Assembly (NCBI GenBank): GCA_023412495.1
Contig: JAEYNP010000046.1
Coordinates: forward strand, 1-52,823
DNA length: 52,823 nt
Source: Pseudomonadota bacterium
Lineage (GTDB): Bacteria; Desulfobacterota; Desulfobulbia; Desulfobulbales; Desulfocapsaceae
Reading direction: 5' to 3'
Part shown: piece after piece, positions 9,292-18,171 of the stretch
Layout: every line of letters starts with the position of its first letter
How positions within the stretch are numbered: position 1 is the stretch's first letter
Made by a program: the position numbers and the translations under genes
Notes under the pieces: model-generated
What the model saw: only the letters and a program-made list of their open reading frames with translations
Told to the model about the DNA's origin: nothing
The model's database searches: none

Positions 9292-11167
9292 AAGCGGGAG
9301 CCTCTGTCCCCTCCTGCCCCGTAAACTTCATCCACGCCTCGATCTCGTCTTGCTTCCTTTCGATCCTGACGGCAGGGAAGCTTTTCCGGCAGACGGCCAG
9401 CATCGCTGTGTTCTCCGGCAGCATGGTGGCGAAAAAGCCTTTGAAGCCGTTGGCCGAGGCCACCTTGGCCAGCTGTTTCATGAGATAGCCGCCGATGCCC
9501 TGGCCGTGGAAATCCTCCCGGACCACGAAGGCCACTTCCGCCCAATCGTCGTCCATCCTGGCATAGGTGCCAATGGCCACGATCTCCTGATTGCCCTTAT
9601 CCTGGACGATGCCGATGAGGGAGATGATCTTCCGGTAGTCCATCGAGGCCCAGTGATCCTGGGCCATCTTGCGGGAAAAGATGGCCACCGTGTGGAAAAA
9701 GCGCATGTAGATCGTCTCCCGCTGCAGCGAGTAGAAGAAATTGCGGTAGGCGATCTCATCGCTCGGGAGAAGCGGGCGGACCAGCATGTTCTTACCGTTC
9801 TTGAGGATGATCCGGCTCTTATACTCCTCGATGAAGATGAGATCCTCGGCGATCGGCGGCAACTGGTCGGGGAAGATGTAATGGTTCTCCTTGGCGGCGT
9901 CGATGAGGCTTTCCCGGAAATCGGGGTGGGCGATCTGGCAGAGTTCGATGACCCTCTGGCTGACGCTCTTGCCTTTAAGCTGGGCGATGCCGTATTCGGT
10001 CACCACGAAATTGACGTCGGTGCGGAGCGTCGCCACCCCGGCACCTGCGCTGAGATTGGCGACGATGCGGGAGACCTTGCCGCCGCGGGCGGTGGAGGGC
10101 AGCGCGATGATCGAGAGCCCGCCCTTGGAGAGCGTTGCGCCGCGGATGAAGTTGGCCTGGTCGCCGGTGCCGCTGAAGAATTGCCGGCCCACGGAATCCG
10201 AGCACACCTGCCCGGTCAGGTCCACCTCCAGGGCCGAGCTAATCGAGCGGAAGTTGTCGTTTCTGCCGATGATGCCGGGAGTGTTGACGAAATCGGCCGT
10301 GCCGAAATAAAACTGGATGTTGTTGTCGATATAGTCGTAGGCGAGCCGCGAGCCCATGCAGAAGGTGGCCACCGCCCGATCGGTCATGAAGTTCTTGCGC
10401 TTGTTGGTGATGATCCCCTTCTGCATGAGGGGGATAAAAGCGTCGGAGATCATGTGGGTATGGATGCCGAGGTCGTTCTTGTCGTCGAAGTACTTCAAAA
10501 GGGCGTAGGGCATGTGCCCGTAGCCGACCTGGAGGGTGCAGCCGTCGTCGATCAGTTCCCCCACGTACTGGGCGATGCGTGCCGCCACCTGTTCGTCGAC
10601 GGTTTCCTGGTCGATGAAGATCAATTCCTCCTCGAAGGGCACCAGATAGTCGATATCCTGTACATGGAGAAAGCCGTCGCCGTGGGTGCGGGGCATGCGG
10701 GGGTTGATCTGGGCGATGACCGTCTTCGCGCTTTTCACGGCTTCCAGCGTCACATCAACCGAGACGCCGAGGCTCGCCACACCGAACCGGTCAGGAGGAC
10801 TGATCTGGATCAGCACCGTGTCGATCATGATCTGCTTGTTCCTAAACAGCTGGGGGAGCTGGGAGAGATAGGTGGGGATGAAGTCCACCTTGCCCTCAAA
10901 GGCCGCCTGCTGCATCTTGATCGGCACAAAAAAGAGGGTCACGGCGATGCGCTCCAGAAAGTCGGGATCGTCAAGATATTCGGCGAGGGTATGGGCAAGC
11001 ATCTGGAAAACCATGACATCGTGAACCCGGCTTTCGGCCAGAGTGCGGATGAGATGCCGAGGTTCGCCGCAGCCCGAACCGACAAAGACGCGGCTGCCGT
11101 TCCTGATGGTCGAAATCGCCTCCTCGGCGCTCACCACCTTGCCTTTGAACCCGATTTCCTTTGCCAT
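9260..11167 (-). CDS. Acyl-CoA hydrolase/CoA-transferase fused to a C-terminal GNAT acetyltransferase domain
   Basis: A 635-residue two-domain protein. Residues 1 to about 430 are an acetyl-CoA hydrolase/transferase (4-hydroxybutyrate CoA-transferase type), with GSGCGEPRHL near the start and SSALEVDLTGQ holding the likely catalytic Glu, then the TEYGIAQLKGKS segment of the C-terminal half. Residues about 470-620 are a GNAT domain with the acetyl-CoA-binding loop EDFHGQGIGGYLM. Such fusions link carboxylate activation to acyl-CoA sensing or protein acetylation. ATG 11167 follows GGAGGGTAAGCA, a good ribosome site. It is monocistronic, and the true substrate acid cannot be read from the sequence. 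Confidence 0.88.
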   Translation of the reverse strand: MAKEIGFKGKVVSAEEAISTIRNGSRVFVGSGCGEPRHLIRTLAESRVHDVMVFQMLAHTLAEYLDDPDFLERIAVTLFFVPIKMQQAAFEGKVDFIPTYLSQLPQLFRNKQIMIDTVLIQISPPDRFGVASLGVSVDVTLEAVKSAKTVIAQINPRMPRTHGDGFLHVQDIDYLVPFEEELIFIDQETVDEQVAARIAQYVGELIDDGCTLQVGYGHMPYALLKYFDDKNDLGIHTHMISDAFIPLMQKGIITNKRKNFMTDRAVATFCMGSRLAYDYIDNNIQFYFGTADFVNTPGIIGRNDNFRSISSALEVDLTGQVCSDSVGRQFFSGTGDQANFIRGATLSKGGLSIIALPSTARGGKVSRIVANLSAGAGVATLRTDVNFVVTEYGIAQLKGKSVSQRVIELCQIAHPDFRESLIDAAKENHYIFPDQLPPIAEDLIFIEEYKSRIILKNGKNMLVRPLLPSDEIAYRNFFYSLQRETIYMRFFHTVAIFSRKMAQDHWASMDYRKIISLIGIVQDKGNQEIVAIGTYARMDDDWAEVAFVVREDFHGQGIGGYLMKQLAKVASANGFKGFFATMLPENTAMLAVCRKSFPAVRIERKQDEIEAWMKFTGQEGTEAPASILPRGPAGF

Positions 11168-11384
11168 TGCTTACCCTCCTGTGGTCTTTTCGTTACGGCT
11201 TCGTAAGGTTGAGAGCAACATACTGCGGCGCTCAGGGCCAAGGTGCCGGGTATTGGGCGCAAGGCGCCCTGCTGTTCCTGTCACCTGTCTCCTGTCTCCT
11301 GTTTCCCGGCTCGGATTGTATTGACCATTGGCGATCATTTCACTACATTATAGGTTCTTTTGCCATTCTTCCCGCAGAAAACCG

Positions 11385-12818
11385 ATGACTAACCCAACCA
11401 TTCTTTTAACTCTCCTCTCCCTTGTGCAGCTTCTCCTTGGCTGTGCCAAAGTGGGTCCCGATCACCTCGAGCCAACCATGGATCTGCCCTCTTCCTGGCA
11501 GTCAGGCATTGGTGGGGGGCTGACCACCCGGCAGCCGGACCCGGAACTCCTGGCCGAATGGTGGACTACCCTGGGCGATCCGCTGCTGGCCGAACTCGTC
11601 CTGCAGGCCGTGGCCGGAAATCTCGACCTGCAGCAGGCCAGGGCCCGCCTGGCGGAAGCCCGGGCGGGGCGGGACCTCACTTCGGCCGCGCTCTTTCCAA
11701 CAATAGATTTCAGCGGATCGGTGACCAGGGCGAGGAGCGGCGGCAGCGATGCCACCCGCTACTCCACGGGCTTTGATGCCGTATGGGAGCTGGATCTTTT
11801 CGGCGGCATCCGGCGTTCGGTGGAGGCGGCGGAGGCTGCTGCTGCGGCCGGCCGGGAAGACCTGCGCGACGTCCTGGTGACGCTTGCGGCGGAAGTTGCC
11901 CTCAATTACATCGATTTCAGAACCTTTCAGGCGAGGCTGGCGATTGCCTACCAGAATCTCGACGCCCAGGAGCAAACCTACGCCCTGACCGAGGCCCGCT
12001 ACCGGAGCGGCCTCACCTCGGAGCTCGCCCTCCAGCAGGCCAGATACCTGGTCTACGGCACCCGCGCCCAAATCCCCAACCTGGAGACGGGACTTGCCCG
12101 CACGGCGAACCTCCTGGCCGTTCTCCTCGGCCGTCCGCCGGGTTCGCTGGACGGCAAGCTCGAGGCTCTCGAGCCGCTGCCCGAGCTGCCAGCCTCGGTT
12201 GCCGTGGGCATTCCGGCGGACATCCTGCGCCGCCGCCCCGACATCCGCCGGGCGGAACGAGATCTGGCAGCCCAGACCGCCAGGGTGGGCGCGGCGGAAG
12301 CGGAGCTCTATCCGTCTTTTACCCTCGGCGGCTCGATCGGCCTCGACGCCCTTTCGGCCGGTAACCTCTTTTCTTCCGACAGCAGGAGTTCCTCCTTCGG
12401 CCCGCGGATCAACCTGCCGATCTTCACCGGCGGCGCCATCCGGTCCAATATCAGGATCCAGTCCGCCAGGCAGGAGTCGGCCCTCATCGAGTATCGGTCC
12501 ACCGTCCTCACCGCCCTCCAGGAAGTGGAAGACGTCCTCACCGCCTATGCCCGGGAGCAGGAGAGGAACCTGTCCCTGCGCCAGTCGCTGGAAGCCGCCC
12601 GGGAGGCCTCGATTCTGGCGGAAATCCAGTTTCAGGCGGGGCTCGTGAATTTCACCGAGGTACTCATCGCCAGGGGCTCCCTGCTCTCCTTCGAGGATCA
12701 GCTGGCCCAGTCCACCGGCACCATGACCCTCAATCTCATCCGTCTCTATAAAGCTCTGGGCGGCGGCTGGGCAAGCATCTTTCCGGAGCAGGTGACGATA
12801 AACGAGGAAAAACAATAA
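11385..12818 (+). CDS. Outer-membrane efflux lipoprotein (TolC/OprM/NodT family)
   Basis: Outer-membrane channel of a tripartite efflux pump, 477 residues. The signal peptide ends in a lipobox LLLGC (Cys19), typical of OprM/NodT lipoproteins. The mature part has the duplicated outer-membrane-efflux helices: LQQARARLAEARAGRD in the first half and a VGAAEAELYPSFTLGGSIG segment in the second, with PADILRRRPDIRRAERDL between them. First gene of a four-gene operon; its stop shares a base with the next start (TAATG). The 217 bases upstream contain a GGCGC palindrome and a short CTGTCTC-type tandem repeat. Confidence 0.9.
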   Translation: MTNPTILLTLLSLVQLLLGCAKVGPDHLEPTMDLPSSWQSGIGGGLTTRQPDPELLAEWWTTLGDPLLAELVLQAVAGNLDLQQARARLAEARAGRDLTSAALFPTIDFSGSVTRARSGGSDATRYSTGFDAVWELDLFGGIRRSVEAAEAAAAAGREDLRDVLVTLAAEVALNYIDFRTFQARLAIAYQNLDAQEQTYALTEARYRSGLTSELALQQARYLVYGTRAQIPNLETGLARTANLLAVLLGRPPGSLDGKLEALEPLPELPASVAVGIPADILRRRPDIRRAERDLAAQTARVGAAEAELYPSFTLGGSIGLDALSAGNLFSSDSRSSSFGPRINLPIFTGGAIRSNIRIQSARQESALIEYRSTVLTALQEVEDVLTAYAREQERNLSLRQSLEAAREASILAEIQFQAGLVNFTEVLIARGSLLSFEDQLAQSTGTMTLNLIRLYKALGGGWASIFPEQVTINEEKQ

Positions 12819-14131
12819 TGACACCACACACCGCGCAGGCGGAAAAGCACACCGCGCAGGCGGAACGGGAAAACGGCTTGCCCAACCTGAAGATGCCCGC
12901 CCCCCAACCTTCAGGAAAATGGCGAAAAATCCTCATCCGGGTGGTCCTTCTGGCGATCGTCATCATCGGCATCGGCCTCTGGGCAGCCGCGGACAAGTCC
13001 CCGAAAGTCAGCTATCGCACTCAGCCGGCCTTTATCGGTGATATCACCGTCACGGTCAGCGCCACCGGCAATCTGCAGCCCACCAACAAGGTGGATGTGA
13101 GCAGCGAGCTCTCCGGCATCGTCAAATCCGTCGAGGTCGATTTCAACGATCAGGTGAGAATCGGCCAGGTGCTGGCCAGGCTGGATACTTCGAAGCTCTC
13201 GGCCCAGATAAGCCAGTCGCAGGCGACCCTCGACTCCGCCCGCGCGAGAGTCCTGCAGGCCGAGGCGACGATCAAGGAAACCCGCGCCGCCCTCGACCGG
13301 CTGCTTGAGGTGGGACGGCTCAGCAACAACCGTGCGGTCGCCAAAGGCGATCTCGAAACCGCCCAGGCCGCCCTGGACCGGGCCATGGCCGATCTGGCCG
13401 GGGCCCGCGCGGCCGTCTCCCAGGCCGAGGCGACGCTCCAGCTCAACCGGACCGATCTCGCCAAGACCGAGATCAAGTCGCCCATCAACGGCATCGTCCT
13501 GACCCGGGCGGTGTCGCCTGGCCAGACCGTCGCATCCTCGCTGCAGGCGCCGGTACTCTTCACGCTCGCCGAGAATCTAGCCCAGATGGAGCTGCATGTC
13601 GATGTCGACGAGGCTGATGTCGGCCAGGTACGGGAAGGCCAGGCCGCCGCCTTCACCGTCGATGCCTATCCGGATCGAAGCTATCCCGCCGAGATTACCC
13701 AGATCCGCTTCGGCGCCAAAACCACCAACAACGTGGTAACTTACGAGACGATCCTCAAGGTCGACAATTCCGACCTCTCACTGCGGCCGGGGATGACCGC
13801 TACAGCCGAGATCACGGTCACGAGCCTCACGGAGTCCCTGCTCGTCCCCAATGCGGCCCTGCGTTTCGATCCGCAGCTGCAGGGGGAAAGACAGCGCAGC
13901 GGCGGCACGGTCCTCAGCAAGCTCATGCCCCGGCCCAGGTGGCGTCCGGAGAGGCCGAAAGAAGGCGGGAAACCCGGCAAATTCCAGCAGGTCTGGATCC
14001 TCGCCGACGGGCGGCCGGCGGCCGTGCCGGTCAAGGTGGGGATGACGGACGGCTTCTCCACTCAGATCGTCGAGGGCGAGGTCAAGCCCGGTCTCGAACT
14101 CATCATCGACAGGGAGGGTCAGGCAAAATGA
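12818..14131 (+). CDS. Periplasmic membrane-fusion protein (MacA/HlyD type)
   Basis: Adaptor that links the inner-membrane transporter to the outer-membrane channel; 437 residues. One N-terminal membrane anchor (about residues 36-54), then a lipoyl half (PTNKVDVSSELSGIVKSVEV), a long coiled-coil hairpin rich in Ala and Gln (about residues 125-215), the second lipoyl half (KTEIKSPINGIVLTRAVSPG) and a beta-barrel domain ending near the MTATAEITV stretch. The first residues contain a duplicated HTAQAE-like heptad (coded by near-identical 21-base units). Start overlaps the previous stop by one base, and the stop overlaps the ATPase start (ATGA). Confidence 0.92.
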   Translation: MTPHTAQAEKHTAQAERENGLPNLKMPAPQPSGKWRKILIRVVLLAIVIIGIGLWAAADKSPKVSYRTQPAFIGDITVTVSATGNLQPTNKVDVSSELSGIVKSVEVDFNDQVRIGQVLARLDTSKLSAQISQSQATLDSARARVLQAEATIKETRAALDRLLEVGRLSNNRAVAKGDLETAQAALDRAMADLAGARAAVSQAEATLQLNRTDLAKTEIKSPINGIVLTRAVSPGQTVASSLQAPVLFTLAENLAQMELHVDVDEADVGQVREGQAAAFTVDAYPDRSYPAEITQIRFGAKTTNNVVTYETILKVDNSDLSLRPGMTATAEITVTSLTESLLVPNAALRFDPQLQGERQRSGGTVLSKLMPRPRWRPERPKEGGKPGKFQQVWILADGRPAAVPVKVGMTDGFSTQIVEGEVKPGLELIIDREGQAK

Positions 14132-14856
14132 ACCGAGGGGGCGGCAGCCCAACCATCATCGAGCTGCGGGCCATCACCAAGGTTTACGGCAGCGGTGTTG
14201 CTTCGATGCAGGCCCTGCGCGGCATCGATCTTACCATCCGGGCCGGCGAATTCGTCGCGGTGATGGGGCCGAGCGGCTCCGGTAAATCCACCTGCATGAA
14301 CATCCTCGGCTGCCTCGACACCCCGAGTTCCGGCGCCTACCTGTTCGAGGGGCACGATGTCGCGAGCCTCTCCCGAAATCAGCTGGCGCTCATCCGCCGG
14401 CATTATCTCGGCTTCATCTTCCAGGGCTTCAACCTCTTACACCGCACCTCTGCCCTGGAAAATGTCGAACTGCCCCTCATCTACCGCGGCATCCCCGCTG
14501 CCGAACGGCACCGCCGGGCCCGGGCGGCGCTGGCCGCCGTGGGTCTCGGGGACAGGGAGCGCCACACGCCGGGCGAACTGTCGGGCGGCCAGCAGCAGCG
14601 GGTGGCCATCGCCCGGGCCATCGTCACCGAACCCAAGGTGCTCTTGGCCGACGAGCCCACCGGCAATCTCGACACGGCCCGCAGCGTCGAAGTCATGGAA
14701 CTGCTCACCGGCTTCAACCGCGAGCGCGGCCTCACCGTCATCATGGTCACCCACGAACCTGATATGGCCGCCTATGCCGAACGACGGATCCATTTCCGCG
14801 ACGGCGTTATCGACGATAGCGACACCGCCGTCATATCCGCCGGGGGGACCGCCTGA
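14128..14856 (+). CDS. MacB/LolD-type ABC transporter ATPase subunit
   Basis: Cytoplasmic ATPase of 242 residues. Walker A is GPSGSGKST (47-55), the Q-loop reads FIFQGFNLL, the signature is LSGGQQQR and Walker B is VLLADEPTGNLD, the last as in the MacB/LolD family. ATG 14128 overlaps the upstream stop by four bases and is preceded by GGAGGG. The permease follows with a TGATG overlap. Unlike E. coli MacB, where ATPase and permease are one chain, here they are two genes. Works with the adaptor and the outer-membrane channel to expel peptides, macrolides or lipidic substrates; the substrate cannot be seen. Confidence 0.93.
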   Translation: MNRGGGSPTIIELRAITKVYGSGVASMQALRGIDLTIRAGEFVAVMGPSGSGKSTCMNILGCLDTPSSGAYLFEGHDVASLSRNQLALIRRHYLGFIFQGFNLLHRTSALENVELPLIYRGIPAAERHRRARAALAAVGLGDRERHTPGELSGGQQQRVAIARAIVTEPKVLLADEPTGNLDTARSVEVMELLTGFNRERGLTVIMVTHEPDMAAYAERRIHFRDGVIDDSDTAVISAGGTA

Positions 14857-16067
14857 TGCTTTGGGAAACCGTTATCCTCGCCTTCCGCGAAATCCGCAGA
14901 AACGTCATGCGCTCCTCGCTCACCGTCCTCGGCATCGTCATCGGGGTCGCCGCCGTCATCACCCTGGTGACCCTCGGCCGCGGGGCCACCGCCCAGGTGA
15001 CCGCCGAGATCGCGAGCCTCGGCAGCAACATGCTGCAGATCAGGCCGGGCCAGGGATTCCGGAGTCCCGGCGGGGCGAGCGAGGCCGCCAAGCCTTTCAA
15101 GGAGAGGGACGCCGAGGCCATCGCCCGGCAGGTTCAGGGCATCGCGGCGGTGGCCCCGCTCACCACGCGCAACGGTCAGGTCGTCGCCGGCAATGTCAAC
15201 TGGTCGACCACCATCGCCGGCAGCACCGGGGAATACCTTTTCGTCCGCAACTGGTCGCTGGCAGAGGGACGGCCCTTCACTGAAGGAGAGATCCGCGCCG
15301 GCAAGTCGGTATGCATCCTGGGGACGACCGTCAAAAAGGAACTGTTCGGGGATCAGGACCCGCTCGGCGCGTCGATCCGGGTGAGCGGCATCACCTGCCG
15401 GGTCATCGGCATTTTCGCCTCCAAAGGCCAGTCGAGCGGCGGCAACGACCAGGACGACTTCCTCCTCATGCCGCTCGCCACCGTGCAGCGGCGGATCGCC
15501 GGCAACAACGATGTCGGCGCCATCTTCGTCTCGGCGGCGGACGGCATTTCCACCGCCAAGGTCAAGGACGACATCGAGCGCCTGCTGCGGGAACGGCGGC
15601 GCATCGGCGACAGCAAGGCTGACGACTTTTTCGTCCGGGACATGCAGGAGATCATGAGCACGCTGACCGGCACCACGAAGATCCTCACTACCCTGCTCGG
15701 GGCGGTGGCCGCGGTGAGCCTGCTCGTCGGCGGCATCGGCATCATGAATATCATGCTGGTCTCGGTGACGGAGCGGACCCGGGAAATCGGCATCCGCCTG
15801 GCCATCGGTGCCATGGAAAAGGATGTCCTGCTGCAGTTCCTGGTGGAATCGGTGGTACTGTCCTCCTTCGGTGGCCTGTTCGGCATCGCCTTCGGTCTTA
15901 CGGCCGCGGCCCTGGGCGCCAGGGCGATGGAGATGCCCTTCATCTTCAGTCCCGGGATCGTCGCAGTGGCATTTCTCTTCTCCGGCGCGGTCGGAATCGT
16001 CTTCGGCTTCTTTCCCGCCAGGAAGGCCGCCCGCCTCGATCCCATAGAGGCCCTGCGCCACGAGTGA
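14856..16067 (+). CDS. MacB/FtsX-type ABC transporter permease
   Basis: Inner-membrane permease of 403 residues with the MacB topology. One N-terminal helix (SSLTVLGIVIGVAAVITLV) is followed by a large periplasmic domain (about residues 50-270) and three C-terminal helices in the FtsX region, including LLVGGIGIMNIMLVSVTERTR, EIGIRLAIGA and the last helix near GAVGIVFGFFPARKAA. The terminal RLDPIEALRHE is a family hallmark. Last gene of the efflux operon. Confidence 0.93.
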   Translation: MLWETVILAFREIRRNVMRSSLTVLGIVIGVAAVITLVTLGRGATAQVTAEIASLGSNMLQIRPGQGFRSPGGASEAAKPFKERDAEAIARQVQGIAAVAPLTTRNGQVVAGNVNWSTTIAGSTGEYLFVRNWSLAEGRPFTEGEIRAGKSVCILGTTVKKELFGDQDPLGASIRVSGITCRVIGIFASKGQSSGGNDQDDFLLMPLATVQRRIAGNNDVGAIFVSAADGISTAKVKDDIERLLRERRRIGDSKADDFFVRDMQEIMSTLTGTTKILTTLLGAVAAVSLLVGGIGIMNIMLVSVTERTREIGIRLAIGAMEKDVLLQFLVESVVLSSFGGLFGIAFGLTAAALGARAMEMPFIFSPGIVAVAFLFSGAVGIVFGFFPARKAARLDPIEALRHE

Positions 16068-16138
16068 GCCCCCTTCCCGGGATTCCCGAAAAAACTGCAT
16101 CTTTCTCGGAGCTGATCCTTGCCTTTTCCGGAATCCCC

Positions 16139-16167
16139 TTGCATGATGGAAAGAGTTCTGCTATCTG
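16139..16167 (+). promoter_or_regulatory. Candidate promoter of the HU gene
   Basis: TTGCAT and TATCTG are separated by exactly 17 bases, 51 bases before the HU start codon. Both boxes are partial matches to the sigma-70 consensus. Confidence 0.35.
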
Positions 16168-16218
16168 AGCAGGAAGATGTTCCAACCATTTACTTCAAAC
16201 GAATAATAAGGGGAAAAC

Positions 16219-16491
16219 ATGCATAAGAGCGATTTGTTGGAAAAGGTGGCCAAAGAGTGCGAAATCTCCAAGACCAAGGCCGATCAGGTGTTATCCAGCA
16301 TCATCGGGGCGATTACCGGCGCCGTTTCCGCAGGCGACAAGGTAACCCTGCTGGATCTCGGAACTTTTTCCGTGGCCGAACGGGCCGCCCGTTCGGGGCG
16401 CAACCCCAAAACCGGTGAAGCGATCACCATTCCTGCAAGAAAGATCGCCAAATTCAAGCCCGGCAAGAAATTCGCCGATGCCGTCAAATAA
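16219..16491 (+). CDS. hup: HU/IHF-family DNA-binding protein
   Basis: Histone-like nucleoid protein of 90 residues, the normal HU length. It has the helical dimerisation part (MHKSDLLEKVAKECEISKTK), the GTFSVAERAAR strand and the DNA-minor-groove arm RSGRNPKTGEAITIPA, which holds the intercalating Pro. The C-terminus FKPGKKFADAV is typical. A ribosome site (AAGGGG) precedes ATG 16219. It is a single gene with its own promoter candidate and a strong terminator. Confidence 0.95.
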   Translation: MHKSDLLEKVAKECEISKTKADQVLSSIIGAITGAVSAGDKVTLLDLGTFSVAERAARSGRNPKTGEAITIPARKIAKFKPGKKFADAVK

Positions 16492-16548
16492 TCTGCTGTT
16501 TTCCTACCAGTTGCGATAGAGGCCAGGCAGCAGCTTGCCCTTGCTCTC

Positions 16549-16583
16549 GAGGATACCATCCCAACAGGATGGTATCCTCTTTT
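16549..16583 (+). terminator. Rho-independent terminator after HU
   Basis: A perfect 13-bp stem, GAGGATACCATCC (16549-16561) with GGATGGTATCCTC (16567-16579), a five-base loop CAACA, then TTTT. It lies 58 bases past the HU stop. The opposite strand has fewer T after the stem, so it mainly serves HU. Confidence 0.9.
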
Positions 16584-16647
16584 GCTTCTTCCACTCCGAA
16601 GCACGTTTCTTTTTCCCCTTCGCCCCTTCGCGTGAGACTATCCGCTC

Positions 16648-17097
16648 TCACGTATGCGGGGCGAAATAGAGCTTCTCGAATTCCTGCAGAAGCCTTTTCA
16701 ATTCCGTTACCTGATTCAAGTCGACCGTCTGTTTGGCCTTCATGGCGGCAATGAGCATCTGGTGCAGCAGGGTCAGCATTTCCTGGTAATTCTTCTGGTC
16801 CGGTTTGATCCGTTGGGTGAGGAAGTACTGCGCGACCACATCCTGCAGCTGATTGGCATGGTCCTCCTTGTTCATGACCCAGCGAACCTGTTGATTGGTG
16901 TTGCGTTGTTCGACCTGTTCGAGGTCCTTGATCATGTTCATCGATTTTTCGATGGTGGCGATATGCTCGGCAAGCAGTTTGATACGCATGGCATCGTCAT
17001 AGATGCCGCAGGGGATTTCACAGTGGCCAGCCGCCTTACCGACCACGAAAAGCAGCGTCAGAAACGCGAGGGCCGTCTGAACAATACGGATTTTCAT
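16648..17097 (-). CDS. sodN: Nickel superoxide dismutase with Sec signal peptide
   Basis: Dismutates superoxide at a mononuclear nickel site. Residues 25-34 read HCEIPCGIYD, which is the nickel hook HCxxPCGxYD of NiSOD: His25, Cys26 and Cys30 would be His1, Cys2 and Cys6 of the mature enzyme. Residues 1-24 form a signal peptide (MKIRIV, hydrophobic core, KAAG), so cleavage after Gly24 would expose His1 directly. The remaining 115 residues are helical with the NiSOD-like MNKEDHANQLQDVVAQYF segment. ATG 17097 follows AAGGAGG; total length is 149. No sodX-type protease gene is adjacent, which fits maturation by signal peptidase in the periplasm. Confidence 0.88.
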   Translation of the reverse strand: MKIRIVQTALAFLTLLFVVGKAAGHCEIPCGIYDDAMRIKLLAEHIATIEKSMNMIKDLEQVEQRNTNQQVRWVMNKEDHANQLQDVVAQYFLTQRIKPDQKNYQEMLTLLHQMLIAAMKAKQTVDLNQVTELKRLLQEFEKLYFAPHT

Positions 17098-17279
17098 AAA
17101 CAACCTCCTTGGGGATTATGGATGAAAAAACCTGGTACTGCCGCCTTATGCCGTGCAACGTGCCATCTGATACACCGATGGTGTTAACGATACATAGTAT
17201 TTGCGGTTAAACATTAAAGCAAGGGCGCTTCAAAGGGAGACGGAGGGAGGTCGCCCGCCGGAGAAATCGGCGGAGGAAT

Positions 17280-17756
17280 TCATCTGCGCGAGGAGATCTT
17301 CCGTTCCAGGGCCGAGGCCGTATGCAGGATGATGACGGCGAGGAGCGTGACCCCGGCCACCAGGATATACTGAGACAAGGCCACGGCAATGCCGATGACA
17401 CAGCAGATGAGGATGGAAGCGGCCGTGGTCAGGCCTTCGATGGCGTCATCCTTGCCCGAGCGGAAGATTGTCCCGGCACCGAGAAAACTGATGCCGGTAA
17501 TGATGGCTTCGACCAGTCGCACCGGATCGGCACGAAGATTTTCGTCGTAGGGCTGGGAGGAGAAATGTTCGATCAGCGTGTCGCCGAGTCCGACCAGCAT
17601 GGAGGAGGCGCCGGCGACCAGCATGAGGGTACGGAGTCCTGCGGGCTTCCTCGCCAGTTCACGTTCCAGTCCGATCAGGCCCCCGAAGATCATGGCTATG
17701 AAGACATTGAGAAGAATAGCGAGCTGAGGATTGCCCTGCAGGAAGGGTGTTTCCAT
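17280..17756 (-). CDS. MgtC/SapB-family membrane protein
   Basis: A 158-residue integral membrane protein. It has the MgtC hallmark LIGLERELARKPAGLRTLMLV (about 27-47) followed by GISFLGAGTIFRS (about 90-102) and GLTTAASI (about 111-118). Four to five hydrophobic helices are evident. Family members are linked to Mg2+ limitation and acid tolerance, partly through control of the F-ATPase; the cytoplasmic ACT-like tail of Salmonella MgtC is absent here. No obvious ribosome site precedes ATG 17756. It stands alone between the stress genes sodN and csbD, about 180 bases upstream of the sodN promoter region. Confidence 0.88.
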   Translation of the reverse strand: METPFLQGNPQLAILLNVFIAMIFGGLIGLERELARKPAGLRTLMLVAGASSMLVGLGDTLIEHFSSQPYDENLRADPVRLVEAIITGISFLGAGTIFRSGKDDAIEGLTTAASILICCVIGIAVALSQYILVAGVTLLAVIILHTASALERKISSRR

Positions 17757-17903
17757 AGAGTTGGAAGAGAATGGTTTTCTTATGAAAACGAAAGTTTCGA
17801 TATTGCACTTGGGGGGGGACGAACAGGACAGCCGGAAATTCCCACCGGCTCCACCTGCCGTCCCCTCATGCTAATGATAAGAGATCAGGACAATGTAGAG
17901 CGA

Positions 17904-18104
17904 TCATTCATGCCTGGTGAAGAATTCATCCGCTTCCTTTTCCGCCCTGTCTCTTTCATATCCGTATTTTTCCTGCAACTTTCCGACGATCTTATCGTAG
18001 TTGCCGTTGATTTCATCCAGTTCGTCATCGGTGAGCTTTCCCCATTGGATTTTAACATCACCTTTAAGCTGATTCCATTTGCCTTTAATTATATCCCTGT
18101 TCAT
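17904..18104 (-). CDS. CsbD-like general stress protein
   Basis: A small hydrophilic protein of 66 residues with the CsbD pattern: MNRDIIKGKWNQLKGDVK, WGKLTDDELDEINGN and LQEKYGYERDRAEKE. Members accumulate under stress in many bacteria, but their molecular role is unknown. AAGGAG seven bases before ATG 18104 fixes the start. It is followed on the same strand by the mgtC-like gene after about 150 bases. Confidence 0.9.
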   Translation of the reverse strand: MNRDIIKGKWNQLKGDVKIQWGKLTDDELDEINGNYDKIVGKLQEKYGYERDRAEKEADEFFTRHE

Positions 18105-18171
18105 ACCAACGCTCCTTTAGTGCTTAAGAGATTCGTTCTTATTTGTTGAAGAGAATTTCAAAAGAAATTCG

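Noticed and set aside
9350..11206. Long open frame on the plus strand opposite the CoA-transferase gene (618 codons)
   Set aside because: It is the antisense shadow of a well-matched gene; its protein is Asp/His/Gly/Val-rich low complexity with no family motif or ribosome site.
11275..11305. CCTGTCTCCTGTCTCCTGT short tandem upstream of the efflux operon
   Set aside because: Only two to three imperfect units; no structural or regulatory meaning could be supported.
14772..16100. Minus-strand open frame (442 codons) opposite the MacB-type permease
   Set aside because: Antisense shadow, no motifs; the plus-strand gene is part of a tight operon.
17104..17200. Sigma-54-like TGGCACG...TTGCA upstream of sodN
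   Set aside because: The spacing between the GG and GC elements is far too short for a -24/-12 promoter.
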